Of a stretch of DNA of 64,000 bases, positions 28,420 through 37,368 are shown in pieces. Location: assembly GCF_013033355.1 (NCBI RefSeq), contig NZ_WQDY01000001.1, positions 310,001 through 374,000 on the forward strand, written 5' to 3'. The notes below the pieces were generated by a model, which ran no database searches, was not told where the DNA came from, and saw nothing but the letters and a program-made list of their open reading frames with translations. The position numbers were made by a program, and so were the translations under genes. The stretch's first letter is position 1. Each line of letters begins with the position of its first letter. The DNA comes from Ruegeria lacuscaerulensis (GTDB lineage Bacteria; Pseudomonadota; Alphaproteobacteria; Rhodobacterales; Rhodobacteraceae).

Positions 28420-28743
28420 TAATGTCTCTCCCTGTGACATAGATTTTTATGATTGAATGTAGAACCGCTCAGGCCCGGCAGGCGCGGGTGGCAGGCTCTC
28501 GGGTTTCCGTTTTTGTGATACTGAACATCCCCATGCGTTCATTCGGCACCAGAAATCGGGTCAGGTCAACGTTCGAAATCGTCATTCAGGGTACAAAAAC
28601 GACATTCGTCGGGGTCGGTTGCCGCTAACACCGATCGAGTCTGGACCTGCGTTACATTGGCTGATCGGTCTGAAGGCAGGGGATTCGACATATTCGCGCG
28701 GGGCACAAAACACGCCTGAGTAGTCAATCAAAAAAATGTGGTA
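28420..28743. other. intergenic region upstream of importer operon
   Basis: About 320 bases between the binding-protein start and the end of miaA. It must contain the importer promoter. I see no convincing gene, hairpin terminator or RNA; an A-run at 28731-28737 lies just after the miaA stop on the other side. Confidence 0.5.
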
Positions 28744-29637
28744 TCACTTTGAGAAATCAACGCGATTCCAGTCTTTCATGCGCGCACGGAACCATGTCCG
28801 CTGACGTTTGGCAAATTGTCGGGTCGAGATTGTGGCGCGTTCACGGGCGGCCTCGAGTGTCATGTTGCCGTCAAGGTAGGCCATAAGCTCGGGAACTCCG
28901 ATGGCCTTGAAAGCAGAAAGCGACGCATCGTAGTGCGCACGCATGGCTTTGACCTCTTGCAATGCGCCGGTGTCCAGCATCAGATCAAATCGCAGGTTGA
29001 TCCGGTTCAGCAACCACTGTTTGTCCACGTCGAAAACGATGGGCACTGTATCCGCGATGTTCAAAACCGGAGGCGGTGTGTCGTTCTGCCAGTCGCGTAG
29101 GCCGCGACCGGTCGCGCGCAGAACCTCCCACGCGCGCTGAACTCGTGCGCGGTTCTGCGTGTCGATCCCCGCCAGAGTTTCGCGGTCAACGCCACGGATC
29201 AGATCGGGTAGGGTAAGCTGATCCGCCTCGGTCCTGATGTCGGATGGGGTTGCCGGTATGTCAGCCATACCTTCTGTCAGAGCGGAGAAATAGAGCCCGG
29301 TTCCACCCACTATGATGGGGCGTTGAGGTCCGCTCAAAAATGGTTTGACCTCGCGTAGCCAATGGCCGGTGGAATAGTCCTGATCATAGGCGATATGCCC
29401 ATACAACCGATGGGGTGCGCGCGCTTCGTCGTCGGCGGATGGCCGGGCTGAAATTACCTGCCAGCACGCATAGACCTGACTGGCATCGGCATTCACGATG
29501 ACACCGCCGAAGGTTTCAGCGATCCGCAACGCCAGTTCGGATTTGCCCGAGGCTGTGGGCCCGGCAATTAGCACAGGTTTATCGGTGGGAATGGGGGGCA
29601 GGCGGTCCCAAATCTGCGATGTGTTCGTGTTGGCCAT
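28744..29637 (-). CDS. miaA: tRNA dimethylallyltransferase
   Basis: Adds an isopentenyl group to A37 of tRNAs reading UNN codons. The 297 residues show the P-loop [18 protein letters not shown], the [10 protein letters not shown] loop, [14 protein letters not shown] and the C-terminal [12 protein letters not shown] that binds tRNA. The family length is normal. It is divergent from pyrH, with 96 bases between the two starts. Confidence 0.97.
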   Translation of the reverse strand: MANTNTSQIWDRLPPIPTDKPVLIAGPTASGKSELALRIAETFGGVIVNADASQVYACWQVISARPSADDEARAPHRLYGHIAYDQDYSTGHWLREVKPFLSGPQRPIIVGGTGLYFSALTEGMADIPATPSDIRTEADQLTLPDLIRGVDRETLAGIDTQNRARVQRAWEVLRATGRGLRDWQNDTPPPVLNIADTVPIVFDVDKQWLLNRINLRFDLMLDTGALQEVKAMRAHYDASLSAFKAIGVPELMAYLDGNMTLEAARERATISTRQFAKRQRTWFRARMKDWNRVDFSK

Positions 29638-29733
29638 CCAAGAGTGCCTTGTTCCTCATGATCCGCATTGAACCCGCAGAGGTTTTGCTTCATTTTGCGG
29701 CGAAATAAAACCCGTGCCAGCCCGGAGCGCAAC

Positions 29734-30477
29734 ATGAGCCTTTCCCCCGAAACCGACACCCCGAAAACCAAATACAGTCGCGTGATGCTGAAAATTTCAG
29801 GCGAGGCGCTTATGGGCGATCAGGGCTTTGGCCTGCACCCGCCGACGGTTCAGCGCATCGCGCAAGAGGTGAAATCCGTGCACGATCTGGGGGTCGAAAT
29901 CTGCATGGTCATCGGCGGAGGTAACATTTTCCGCGGTCTGAGCGGCTCAGCGCAAGGGATGGAACGGACGACCGCTGACTATATGGGGATGCTGGCGACG
30001 GTTATGAACGCGCTTGGGATGCAGTCAGCACTTGAGGAAGTTGGGGTTTTCACGCGTGTGATTTCGGCCATTCGCATGGATGAGGTTTGTGAGCCCTATA
30101 TCCGCCGCCGCGCTGTACGCCACCTTGAAAAAAAGCGTGTGTGCATCTTTGCTGCCGGAACGGGTAACCCTTATTTCACGACAGATACCGCCGCCACGCT
30201 ACGCGCGAATGAAATGGCCTGTGAGGCGATATTCATGGGCAAGAACGGTGTGGATGGGGTGTATGACAAGGACCCCAAGGAACACGCGGATGCAGTGCGC
30301 TATGACACGGTCAGTTATGATGATGTTCTGGCAAAGCGTCTGCGGGTCATGGATGCCTCGGCTATTGCGCTGGCGCGTGACAATAACCTGCCGCTGATCG
30401 TGTTCGGCCTGGATGAACCGGGCGGGTTCCGCGGTATTCTTGCAGGTGAAGGAACCTATACCAAAGTTCAGGGATAA
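29734..30477 (+). CDS. pyrH: UMP kinase
   Basis: Bacterial UMP kinase (amino acid kinase fold) converting UMP to UDP, feedback-controlled by UTP and GTP. The 247 residues include [27 protein letters not shown] and the aspartate-rich [20 protein letters not shown] 29734 follows a weak GGAGCG site. In many Alphaproteobacteria pyrH is followed by frr; here frr is absent and an aminotransferase gene follows after a 209-base gap. Confidence 0.96.
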   Translation: MSLSPETDTPKTKYSRVMLKISGEALMGDQGFGLHPPTVQRIAQEVKSVHDLGVEICMVIGGGNIFRGLSGSAQGMERTTADYMGMLATVMNALGMQSALEEVGVFTRVISAIRMDEVCEPYIRRRAVRHLEKKRVCIFAAGTGNPYFTTDTAATLRANEMACEAIFMGKNGVDGVYDKDPKEHADAVRYDTVSYDDVLAKRLRVMDASAIALARDNNLPLIVFGLDEPGGFRGILAGEGTYTKVQG

Positions 30478-30609
30478 GCCTCGTCCCCAAAGACCGGACA
30501 TTCTGTATTCAAGTGCTTGACGCGGACGCGAACGCTGGGCAACTTGGCCTGGTCTTTGCGACCGCAGGGGCTGCCATCGCGAACGCGAAGGCTTGGCTGG
30601 AAGACCCGC

Positions 30610-30669
30610 CATGATTTCCGAGGTACCCGGAATCATGCACCGGTGTCCTCATGGATTGACGTGCATGAT
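30610..30669 (+). promoter_or_regulatory. leader with mutually exclusive hairpins
   Basis: Hairpin A pairs 30610-30620 with 30628-30637 (CATGATTTCCG/CGGAATCATG, one bulged T). Hairpin B pairs 30632-30640 with 30661-30669 (ATCATGCAC/GTGCATGAT, perfect 9 bp) and ends two bases before the aminotransferase ribosome site. The arms share 30632-30637, so only one can form at a time, as in attenuators and riboswitch-like leaders. Confidence 0.35.
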
Positions 30670-30673
30670 CTAA
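30611..30673 (+). CDS. possible 20-codon leader peptide
   Basis: ATG 30611 has GGAAG 7 bases upstream and opens a 20-codon frame (beginning MISEVPGIMH, with two Cys in its second half). Its TAA (30671-30673) overlaps the AAGGAG ribosome site of the aminotransferase gene. A ribosome finishing here would cover that site. An overlapping frame upstream also ends at this ATG (ATGA). Evidence is positional only, and no homology is known to me. Confidence 0.3.
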   Translation: MISEVPGIMHRCPHGLTCMI

Positions 30674-30686
30674 GGAGCCTCGTGCC

Positions 30687-31913
30687 ATGAGCACTCTCGA
30701 TATCGATTTCGTTCGGTCGCAGTTTCCGGCCTTTTCCGAACCTAGCCTTCAAGGGCAGGCGTTTTTTGAGAATGCAGGCGGATCCTATACCTGCAAACCG
30801 GTTTTGGATCGCCTGTTTCGTTTTTACACCCAGCGCAAAGTGCAACCCTACGGTCCTTACGAAGCAAGTCGGCTGGCGGGTGAGGAAATGGACGAAGCCC
30901 GCGTCCGCATGGCAGCGATTCTGGGGGTCGATACTGACGAGCTGAGCTTTGGTCCCTCCACAACTCAAAACACCTATGTATTGGCGCAGGCGTTCCGGCG
31001 CTGGATGCAACCCGGAGAGGCGATCATTGTGACCAATCAGGATCACGAGGCCAACTCAGGTCCCTGGCGCCGCCTTGCTGAGGAGGGTATCGAGGTCCGG
31101 GAATGGCAGATCGACCCCGAGACCGGATCGCTGAACCCGCATGATCTGGAAAACCTGTTAGATGAAAAGGTGCGTCTGGTCTGTTTTCCGCATTGTTCGA
31201 ATGTGATCGGAGAGATTAATCCGGTAACCGAGATCACTGCGATCGCTCATGCCGCTGGCGCGTTCGTGTGTGTGGATGGTGTTTCTTACGCGCCGCATGG
31301 GTTCCCCAATGTTGGAGATATGGGGCCGGATATCTATCTGTTCTCGGCCTACAAAACCTATGGCCCTCATCAGGGGTGCATGGTCATGCGACGGTCGCTG
31401 GGTGAGTTGCTGCCAAACCAGGCGCATTATTTCAATGCGGACAGTTTGTACAAAAGGTTTACGCCTGCCGGGCCTGATCACGCTCAGATCGCGGCCTGCG
31501 CGGGGATGGCGGATTACGTCGACCTTCTGTGCGATCATCATGGCGGCCCACAAAGCGGCGCGACCGAGCGGGGTGCGTTTGTGCACAACTTGATGCGAGG
31601 GCAAGAGGTTGCAATGCTGCAACCTGTTTTGGACGCCGTGAAGGATCGCAATTCGGTCCGGCTGATCGGGACCTCTGACGCGACCTGTCGTGCGCCAACC
31701 GTAGCTTTGGCTTTGGAACAAAATGCCGAAGATGTGGCGAGCAATCTGGTCAAGCACGGGATCATGGCCGGGGGCGGAGATTTCTACGCAGTTCGCCCAC
31801 TTGAAGCGATGGGTGTCGATCTGACCCGCGGTGTGCTGCGTGTCAGTTTCACTCATTACACGTCTGAGAACGAAATCAACCAGTTATTGGAAAGTCTTGA
31901 CACCGTTTTGTGA
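30687..31913 (+). CDS. class V aminotransferase, cysteine desulfurase-like
   Basis: PLP enzyme of 408 residues in the NifS/SufS-like fold, resembling the VC1184 subgroup. FFENAGGSYTCKPV is the N-terminal motif, TNQDHEANSGPW aligns with the substrate histidine region, and the PLP lysine is K223 in LFSAYKTYGPHQG. A mobile active-site cysteine loop typical of true desulfurases is not obvious, so the reaction is uncertain. AAGGAG lies 9 bases before the ATG. The photolyase promoter overlaps its stop codon. Confidence 0.85.
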   Translation: MSTLDIDFVRSQFPAFSEPSLQGQAFFENAGGSYTCKPVLDRLFRFYTQRKVQPYGPYEASRLAGEEMDEARVRMAAILGVDTDELSFGPSTTQNTYVLAQAFRRWMQPGEAIIVTNQDHEANSGPWRRLAEEGIEVREWQIDPETGSLNPHDLENLLDEKVRLVCFPHCSNVIGEINPVTEITAIAHAAGAFVCVDGVSYAPHGFPNVGDMGPDIYLFSAYKTYGPHQGCMVMRRSLGELLPNQAHYFNADSLYKRFTPAGPDHAQIAACAGMADYVDLLCDHHGGPQSGATERGAFVHNLMRGQEVAMLQPVLDAVKDRNSVRLIGTSDATCRAPTVALALEQNAEDVASNLVKHGIMAGGGDFYAVRPLEAMGVDLTRGVLRVSFTHYTSENEINQLLESLDTVL

Positions 31914-31940
31914 TCCGGTTTTCGCCCTGTTTCGTATAAA
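31911..31940 (+). promoter_or_regulatory. candidate RpoE/ChrR-type promoter for photolyase-cfa
   Basis: TGATCC (31911-31916), whose TGA is the stop of the aminotransferase gene, and TATAAA (31935-31940) are separated by 18 bases. TGATCC is the -35 element I know for the singlet-oxygen-responsive sigma E of Rhodobacter sphaeroides, whose regulon includes phrA and cfa. The photolyase ATG follows 20 bases after the -10 element. Confidence 0.55.
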
Positions 31941-31960
31941 AGAAAATACAAAGGGCGATC

Positions 31961-33385
31961 ATGGAAAACGAGCAGTCACCGATCATCATTTGGTACCGGC
32001 GGGACTTGCGCCTGTCGGATCACCCAGCTTTGAACGCAGCAGTTCAAAGCGGTCGTTCCGTCATTCCCGTTTACATACTCGACAATCTTGCTCAGACGCT
32101 GGGTGCTGCGCCTAAATGGCGACTGTCGCTAGGGCTGGAAGCGCTGCAGCAGCGTTTGACGCAAGTTGGCAGTCGGTTGATCCTGCGGCAGGGAAACGCC
32201 ATCGAGGTTTTGCAACAACTTGTCCGCGAAACCGGAGCATCTGCAGTGTACTGGACCCGCGCATATGATCCGGACTCCATTGAGCGGGACAGCAGCATCA
32301 AGACAACGCTGAAGGACCAAGGGGTCGAGGCAAAGTCGTTTTCCGGCCATCTGCTGTTCGAGCCCTGGACAGTAGCGACGAAGAGTGGACAACCTTTCCG
32401 CGTGTTCACGCCGATGTGGAGAGCTGTGCAACACAGGGACGTTGACCCACCGGTGCCAACTCCGAACCGCCTGATTGCGCCGCCAGCTTGGCCAAAGTCG
32501 GATGACATTGGGAGTTGGGCCATGGGGGCGGCAATGAACCGAGGCGCCGGAGTGGTCGCGCAGCATGTGCGCGCAGGTGAAGAGGCCGCCTTTGACGTTC
32601 TCGAAGCGTTTGTTGGTCGTGTTTCTGACTATTCCAACGATAGAGACCGGTTGGATTACAACGGAACATCGGCCTTGGCCGAATATCTCTCACTGGGTGA
32701 GATAAGCCCACGGTCGATCTGGCATCGTGTTCGGATCTCTGAGATGAATGGCGTGTCGGGTACGGGTGCGTATCTGCGCCAACTTGTGTGGCGCGAATTC
32801 GCGTATCACCTGATGTTTCACACTCCGCATCTGCTTGGCGACAACTGGAAACCAGAGTGGGACGCATTTCCGTGGCGTTTCGATGAAGATAACCCAAAGG
32901 TAATTGCCTGGAAAACAGCAAGAACGGGTATTCCCGTCGTAGATGCCGGCTTGCGCGAGATGTACGTAACCGGGCGGATGCACAACCGGGCACGGATGAT
33001 CGTCGCAAGCTATCTGACCAAGCATCTGATGACTCACTGGAAAGTCGGCTTGAGGTGGTTCGAGGATTGTTTGGTGGACTGGGATCCTGCATCGAATGCG
33101 ATGGGATGGCAATGGGTGGCAGGCTCGGGGCCTGACGCGTCGCTCTTCTTTCGGATTTTTAACCCCGTGACACAACAAGAGAAATTTGACCCATCATCCG
33201 CCTATGTACGCAAATGGGTGGCCGAGGGCCAGACTGCTCCGCCCGATACCGCCTTGGCGTATTTCGAAGCGATCCCTCGGGCCTGGGGCCTGGAGCCAAC
33301 GGATAACTATCCGGCTCCCATCGTTTCATTGTCCGAAGGACGAGCACAGGCACTGGCCGCCTATGAGCACCGGAAAACCCAGTAA
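31961..33385 (+). CDS. phr: deoxyribodipyrimidine photolyase
   Basis: Light-driven repair of pyrimidine dimers. The 474 residues have an N-terminal antenna-binding Rossmann domain (IIWYRRDLRLSDHPAL) and a C-terminal FAD domain with DYNGTSALAEYLSLGEISPR, WREFAYHLMFH, VDAGLREMYVTGRMHNRARM and NAMGWQWVAGSGPDA. This is the pattern of class I CPD photolyases. A short leader from the RpoE-like promoter and an AAGGG ribosome site precede it. cfa follows in the same direction. Confidence 0.95.
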   Translation: MENEQSPIIIWYRRDLRLSDHPALNAAVQSGRSVIPVYILDNLAQTLGAAPKWRLSLGLEALQQRLTQVGSRLILRQGNAIEVLQQLVRETGASAVYWTRAYDPDSIERDSSIKTTLKDQGVEAKSFSGHLLFEPWTVATKSGQPFRVFTPMWRAVQHRDVDPPVPTPNRLIAPPAWPKSDDIGSWAMGAAMNRGAGVVAQHVRAGEEAAFDVLEAFVGRVSDYSNDRDRLDYNGTSALAEYLSLGEISPRSIWHRVRISEMNGVSGTGAYLRQLVWREFAYHLMFHTPHLLGDNWKPEWDAFPWRFDEDNPKVIAWKTARTGIPVVDAGLREMYVTGRMHNRARMIVASYLTKHLMTHWKVGLRWFEDCLVDWDPASNAMGWQWVAGSGPDASLFFRIFNPVTQQEKFDPSSAYVRKWVAEGQTAPPDTALAYFEAIPRAWGLEPTDNYPAPIVSLSEGRAQALAAYEHRKTQ

Positions 33386-33454
33386 GGAACTGAAAACTTG
33401 CCAGAAACACAAACTCGGCCTAGCCTGAAACAACAACCGCACAGGGGAGAGCGG

Positions 33455-34663
33455 ATGATCCTGACCACCACAGACGGACAGAAAGGCCTGCCACGCTATT
33501 TTGGGCAGGTTGTAAAAATGCTGAACAAGATGGAATACGGCCGCCTGGATATCGCGCTGCCGGATGGCCGTGTTTTCCGAGCCGAAGGTACAAAGCCCGG
33601 GCCAATTGCGCGGGTCGATATTCACAACCCGGACGTCTTTGCCCGGCTGATCCGAGAGGGCGAATTGGGGTTCTCGGACGCCTATTTGGAAGGCGACTGG
33701 AGCACACCGGATTTGCGGTCTTTCATGGATTTGGTCCATTTGGGAACCGAGACCGTTTACGACGATTTCACCGGTAAGTTTCTGGTTCAAGCCTATGAGA
33801 GGCTTCGCTTTTGGTTGAACGGAAATAGCCGTAAGCAAGCCAAAAAGAATATCTCTTATCACTACGATTTGGGCAATGAATTCTATGCCATGTGGCTGGA
33901 TGATACGATGACCTATTCCAGCGCGCTGTTTGAGACTGGGCAGGAAAGTCTTGAGAAGGCGCAAACCGCCAAATACGCCAGTATGGTTGATGAGATGGGG
34001 GCAAAGCCCGGTGATCACATCCTTGAAATCGGCTGTGGCTGGGGGGGATTTGCTGAATATGCAGCAAAAGAGCGTGGCCTACGGGTCACAGGCCTGACGA
34101 TCAGCGAGGAGCAGTTGAAGTATGCCCGGCAACGCATTGATAAAGCGAGATTGTCCGATATGGTCGAGTTCAAGTTGCAGGACTACCGTGATGAGCGTGG
34201 CCAGTATGACGGCATCGCATCAATTGAGATGTTCGAGGCGGTTGGTCAAAAATACTGGCCAGTCTATTTCGAAGTTGTGCGCGAACGTTTGAAGCCGGGT
34301 GCTCAGGCGACTTTACAAATTATCACCGTGGCAGATCATCGTTGGGAGATTTACCGCAATGGTGTTGATTTCATTCAGAAATATATCTTTCCCGGCGGTA
34401 TGCTGCCTGCACCTTCGGTGCTGAAAGAGCAGGTCGCTCAGGCAGGTTTGAACGTGGTGACGTCCAAGGAATTCGGCAAAAGCTACGATCTGACTCTGCG
34501 CCGCTGGTATGACACGTTCAATGATAAATGGGACGTCATTTCTGAGATGGGCTTTGATGAGCGTTTTCGCCGCATGTGGAATTATTATTTGACTGCCTGC
34601 GGCGCAGCCTTTGACACCGGCAATTGCGATGTGACACAGATTACTGTAGCAAAACCAATGTAA
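33455..34663 (+). CDS. cfa: cyclopropane-fatty-acyl-phospholipid synthase family methyltransferase
   Basis: SAM-dependent enzyme of 402 residues that adds a methylene bridge to unsaturated membrane lipids, or a related lipid modification. An N-terminal lipid-binding region (about 1-110) is followed by ISYHYDLGNEFYAMWLD, the SAM motif LEIGCGWGGFAEYAA and IASIEMFEAVGQKYW, all typical of CFA synthases. ATG 33455 has GGGGAGA nearby; the longer reading from TTG 33398 is rejected. With the photolyase gene it matches the singlet-oxygen response of Rhodobacter, where CfaA is a target. Confidence 0.92.
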   Translation: MILTTTDGQKGLPRYFGQVVKMLNKMEYGRLDIALPDGRVFRAEGTKPGPIARVDIHNPDVFARLIREGELGFSDAYLEGDWSTPDLRSFMDLVHLGTETVYDDFTGKFLVQAYERLRFWLNGNSRKQAKKNISYHYDLGNEFYAMWLDDTMTYSSALFETGQESLEKAQTAKYASMVDEMGAKPGDHILEIGCGWGGFAEYAAKERGLRVTGLTISEEQLKYARQRIDKARLSDMVEFKLQDYRDERGQYDGIASIEMFEAVGQKYWPVYFEVVRERLKPGAQATLQIITVADHRWEIYRNGVDFIQKYIFPGGMLPAPSVLKEQVAQAGLNVVTSKEFGKSYDLTLRRWYDTFNDKWDVISEMGFDERFRRMWNYYLTACGAAFDTGNCDVTQITVAKPM

Positions 34664-34679
34664 TGAACGGACCCACCTG

Positions 34680-35120
34680 ATGCCCACTGCTGCGCGACTT
34701 GTAGCCTCCATTTGTCTTTTGGTGGTGGCCTTTTTAGTTTCGAGCATGATCATCGCTAATGGGGAAGATGGTAAGGACTACGGTATCTTTACCTACGTGA
34801 ACATGATCATTGCGGTTGCGTGCGGCTGGAAAATCATGGGAAAGCGAGCTGGCAAAGGGTGGACGTCCGGACTGAACAACGGTTTGACCGGGGTTGTCTC
34901 ATTGGTTTTCTGGGGCCTGTTTGTTCAAGGGTGCAACGAAATGTTCCGATTGGCTATGCGCCATCGGTATGACGGACCATTTGAGGCACTGTTGGCCATT
35001 TTCCAGATTGGCATTGAATTTGGTCAGCAGTTGTTAGCACCAGAAATCCTGTGGACGCTCGGGATCGGTGCTGTGATCGCGGGTCTCGCCACGGAAGAGG
35101 CCAGTCGCCGCTGGCGGTGA
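34680..35120 (+). CDS. trgA: TrgA family membrane protein (tellurite resistance)
   Basis: A 146-residue protein with about four hydrophobic helices and the conserved-looking core YVNMIIAVACGWKIMG. By content and by its position ahead of the Nudix/AIG2 gene and cysK, it is the TrgA of the Rhodobacter sphaeroides tellurite-resistance locus trgAB-cysK. Its biochemical role is not established. The start lies 16 bases after cfa, so the phr-cfa transcript may continue into it. Confidence 0.82.
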   Translation: MPTAARLVASICLLVVAFLVSSMIIANGEDGKDYGIFTYVNMIIAVACGWKIMGKRAGKGWTSGLNNGLTGVVSLVFWGLFVQGCNEMFRLAMRHRYDGPFEALLAIFQIGIEFGQQLLAPEILWTLGIGAVIAGLATEEASRRWR

Positions 35121-35148
35121 GGGCTACTGGCACTACGAGGGTAATTTT

Positions 35149-36264
35149 GTGTCCGCATTGTTTTTCTATGGAACGCTTCGCCATCTGCCTTTGTTGGAGA
35201 CCGTTCTGGATCGACCGCTCACCGACTTGCAGATAAGAGACGCAGTTCTGCCAGACCACGCGGTCTATGATGTTCGGGACGAGCATTTTCCGATGATTTG
35301 CTCTGAAACAGGCCATAATGCCCCGGGGCTGGTGGTTGAAGGGCTCGGGCCAGAAGACCTGAAGCGGTTAAAGTTTTATGAGGCCGGTTTCGACTTTGAT
35401 ATGGAGCCTCACACTTTGAACCTCACTGATGGTTCTCGCATTTTGGCAAGCGTGTTCTACCCGCAGCCGGACTTGTGGACCTCTGACGGTCCCTGGTCCT
35501 TGCAGGATTGGGTGGACGACTGGGCGGAAATGTCAGTGTCAGCGGCGCAAGAGGTGATGGGCTACTATGGCAAGGTCGACGCTGACCAGATTTCCCGCAG
35601 TTTTCCTGCCATTCGTACGCGGGCTTGGGCAAGGCTCGCCGCGCGCAAGCGGCACACTGGCGATCCGCGCGATGTGCGCAAAGACGTGGTCCTGCAACAA
35701 CACGCGCGAGAGTATGTCGACTATTTCGGGATGGAAAGAATCGAGCTGCAGCATCGGCTGTATGATGGCTCGATGGGGCCGGTCGTACATCGTAGCGGGC
35801 TGATGCAGGGCAGTGCGGTTGTCGTTCTGCCCTACGATCCGATCCGCGATGCAGTCCTATTGGTCGAACAATTCCGGGCACCGGTCTTCATGGCCGAAGA
35901 TCCGGAGCCTTGGATGTGGGAACCCGTCGCTGGAATGATTGACCCCGGCGAAACGCCGAAACAGGCGGCTCGGCGCGAGACACTTGAAGAGGCTCATGTA
36001 AATCTGTTGGTGTTGGAAAGCGCGGGATCAGCCTATTCGTCAAGCGGATCATCCACCGAATACCTTCATCTCTATGTTGGGCTGGCTGACCTAAATCAGA
36101 CAGTCAACAATGGCGGCCTTGCTTCCGAGGGCGAGGACATTCGCACACAAATCCTGCCGTTTGTGGACTTCATGGACAGAGTTGATGCCCATGGGTTCAA
36201 AGATTTGCCGTTGCTGGCGCTGGCTCATTGGCTCGCGCGACATCGGAACCGTCTGCGCTCGTGA
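35149..36264 (+). CDS. trgB: TrgB: AIG2-like cyclotransferase domain plus Nudix hydrolase
   Basis: A 371-residue fusion. Residues 1-130 are a gamma-glutamylcyclotransferase/AIG2-like domain with the LFFYGTLRHLPLL start. Residues about 200-365 are an ADP-ribose-pyrophosphatase-type Nudix domain with the box GMIDPGETPKQAARRETLEE (G-x5-E-x7-RE-x2-EE). The start is GTG at 35149. This architecture and order (trgA-trgB-cysK) match the R. sphaeroides tellurite locus. A plausible job is removing nucleotide or glutathione by-products of oxidative damage; this is inference. Confidence 0.9.
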   Translation: MSALFFYGTLRHLPLLETVLDRPLTDLQIRDAVLPDHAVYDVRDEHFPMICSETGHNAPGLVVEGLGPEDLKRLKFYEAGFDFDMEPHTLNLTDGSRILASVFYPQPDLWTSDGPWSLQDWVDDWAEMSVSAAQEVMGYYGKVDADQISRSFPAIRTRAWARLAARKRHTGDPRDVRKDVVLQQHAREYVDYFGMERIELQHRLYDGSMGPVVHRSGLMQGSAVVVLPYDPIRDAVLLVEQFRAPVFMAEDPEPWMWEPVAGMIDPGETPKQAARRETLEEAHVNLLVLESAGSAYSSSGSSTEYLHLYVGLADLNQTVNNGGLASEGEDIRTQILPFVDFMDRVDAHGFKDLPLLALAHWLARHRNRLRS

Positions 36265-36333
36265 TGATCGCTGCTTGTGGTTGGCGCGCTGCAACTGTAA
36301 ATCTGCCTTGATCCGTAATGAAATGAGGGCGCC

Positions 36334-37368
36334 ATGCGCATTGCGAAAGACCTTGCCGACGCAGTCGGAAAAACCCCGCTGATCCGATTGAAGCGCATTA
36401 GCGAGGAAACCGGATGCGAAATCCTTGGAAAGGCCGAGTTTATGAACCCCGGCCAATCGGTCAAGGACCGCGCGGCGCTCTATATCATCAAAGACGCCAT
36501 CGCGCGGGGCGAGTTGAAGCCCGGTGGTACGATCGTTGAAGGAACTGCAGGCAACACAGGTATCGGTCTGGCTTTGGTCGGAGCTTCGATGGGCTTCAAG
36601 ACCGTGATCGTGATCCCGGAAACGCAGTCCGAAGAAAAAAAGGACATGCTGCGCCTTGCCGGTGCGCAATTGGTGCAGGTGCCTGCCGCGCCCTATCGCA
36701 ACCCTAACAATTTTGTCCATTACTCGCGCCGTCTGGCCGAGGAACTGGCGCAGACCGAACCCAATGGCGCGATCTGGGCAAACCAGTTTGATAACGTGGC
36801 CAACCGTCAGGCGCATGTGGAAACTACGGGCCCCGAGATTTGGGAGCAAACCGGGGGCAAAGTCGATGGCTTTGTCTGTGCCGTGGGTTCCGGCGGAACG
36901 CTGGCCGGTGTCGCCGATGCTTTGCAGCCCAAGGGCGTTAAGATCGGTCTGGTCGATCCGATGGGGGCGGGGCTTTATTCCTATTACACCACTGGCGAAA
37001 TCGCGATGGAGGGCAGCTCGATCGCCGAAGGCATCGGGCAGGTGCGCATCACGAAGAACCTCGAAGGCTTCAAGCCCGATTACGCCTATCAGATGACCGA
37101 CAATGAGGCGCTGCCGCTCATCTTCGACCTGCTGCGCGAAGAGGGGCTGGTCATGGGCGGTTCGACCGCGATCAACATGGCGGGTGCTGTGCGTTTGGCC
37201 AAAGACCTAGGGCCGGGCCATACTATCGTGACAATCCTGTGCGACTATGGAACGCGCTATCAGTCCAAGCTGTTCAACCCGGAATTCCTGCGTGAAAAAG
37301 AGCTGCCGGTGCCTGATTGGATGACCGAAGCCCCGCGCAGCATACCCGGCGTGTTCGAGGACGTGTGA
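36334..37368 (+). CDS. cysK: cysteine synthase A
   Basis: O-acetylserine sulfhydrylase, PLP-dependent, last step of cysteine synthesis. The 344 residues show the PLP lysine K44 in NPGQSVKDRAALY, the phosphate-binding EGTAGNTGIG and VCAVGSGGTLAGV. Cysteine and thiols are known determinants of tellurite tolerance, consistent with the trgAB neighbours. Its stop shares one base with the start of the channel gene downstream (TGATG). Confidence 0.96.
   Translation: MRIAKDLADAVGKTPLIRLKRISEETGCEILGKAEFMNPGQSVKDRAALYIIKDAIARGELKPGGTIVEGTAGNTGIGLALVGASMGFKTVIVIPETQSEEKKDMLRLAGAQLVQVPAAPYRNPNNFVHYSRRLAEELAQTEPNGAIWANQFDNVANRQAHVETTGPEIWEQTGGKVDGFVCAVGSGGTLAGVADALQPKGVKIGLVDPMGAGLYSYYTTGEIAMEGSSIAEGIGQVRITKNLEGFKPDYAYQMTDNEALPLIFDLLREEGLVMGGSTAINMAGAVRLAKDLGPGHTIVTILCDYGTRYQSKLFNPEFLREKELPVPDWMTEAPRSIPGVFEDV

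Noticed and set aside
30514-30614. Alanine-rich 33-codon frame after pyrH, starting GTG
   Set aside because: No ribosome site and a biased composition; only its overlap with the leader frame at 30611 is worth noting.
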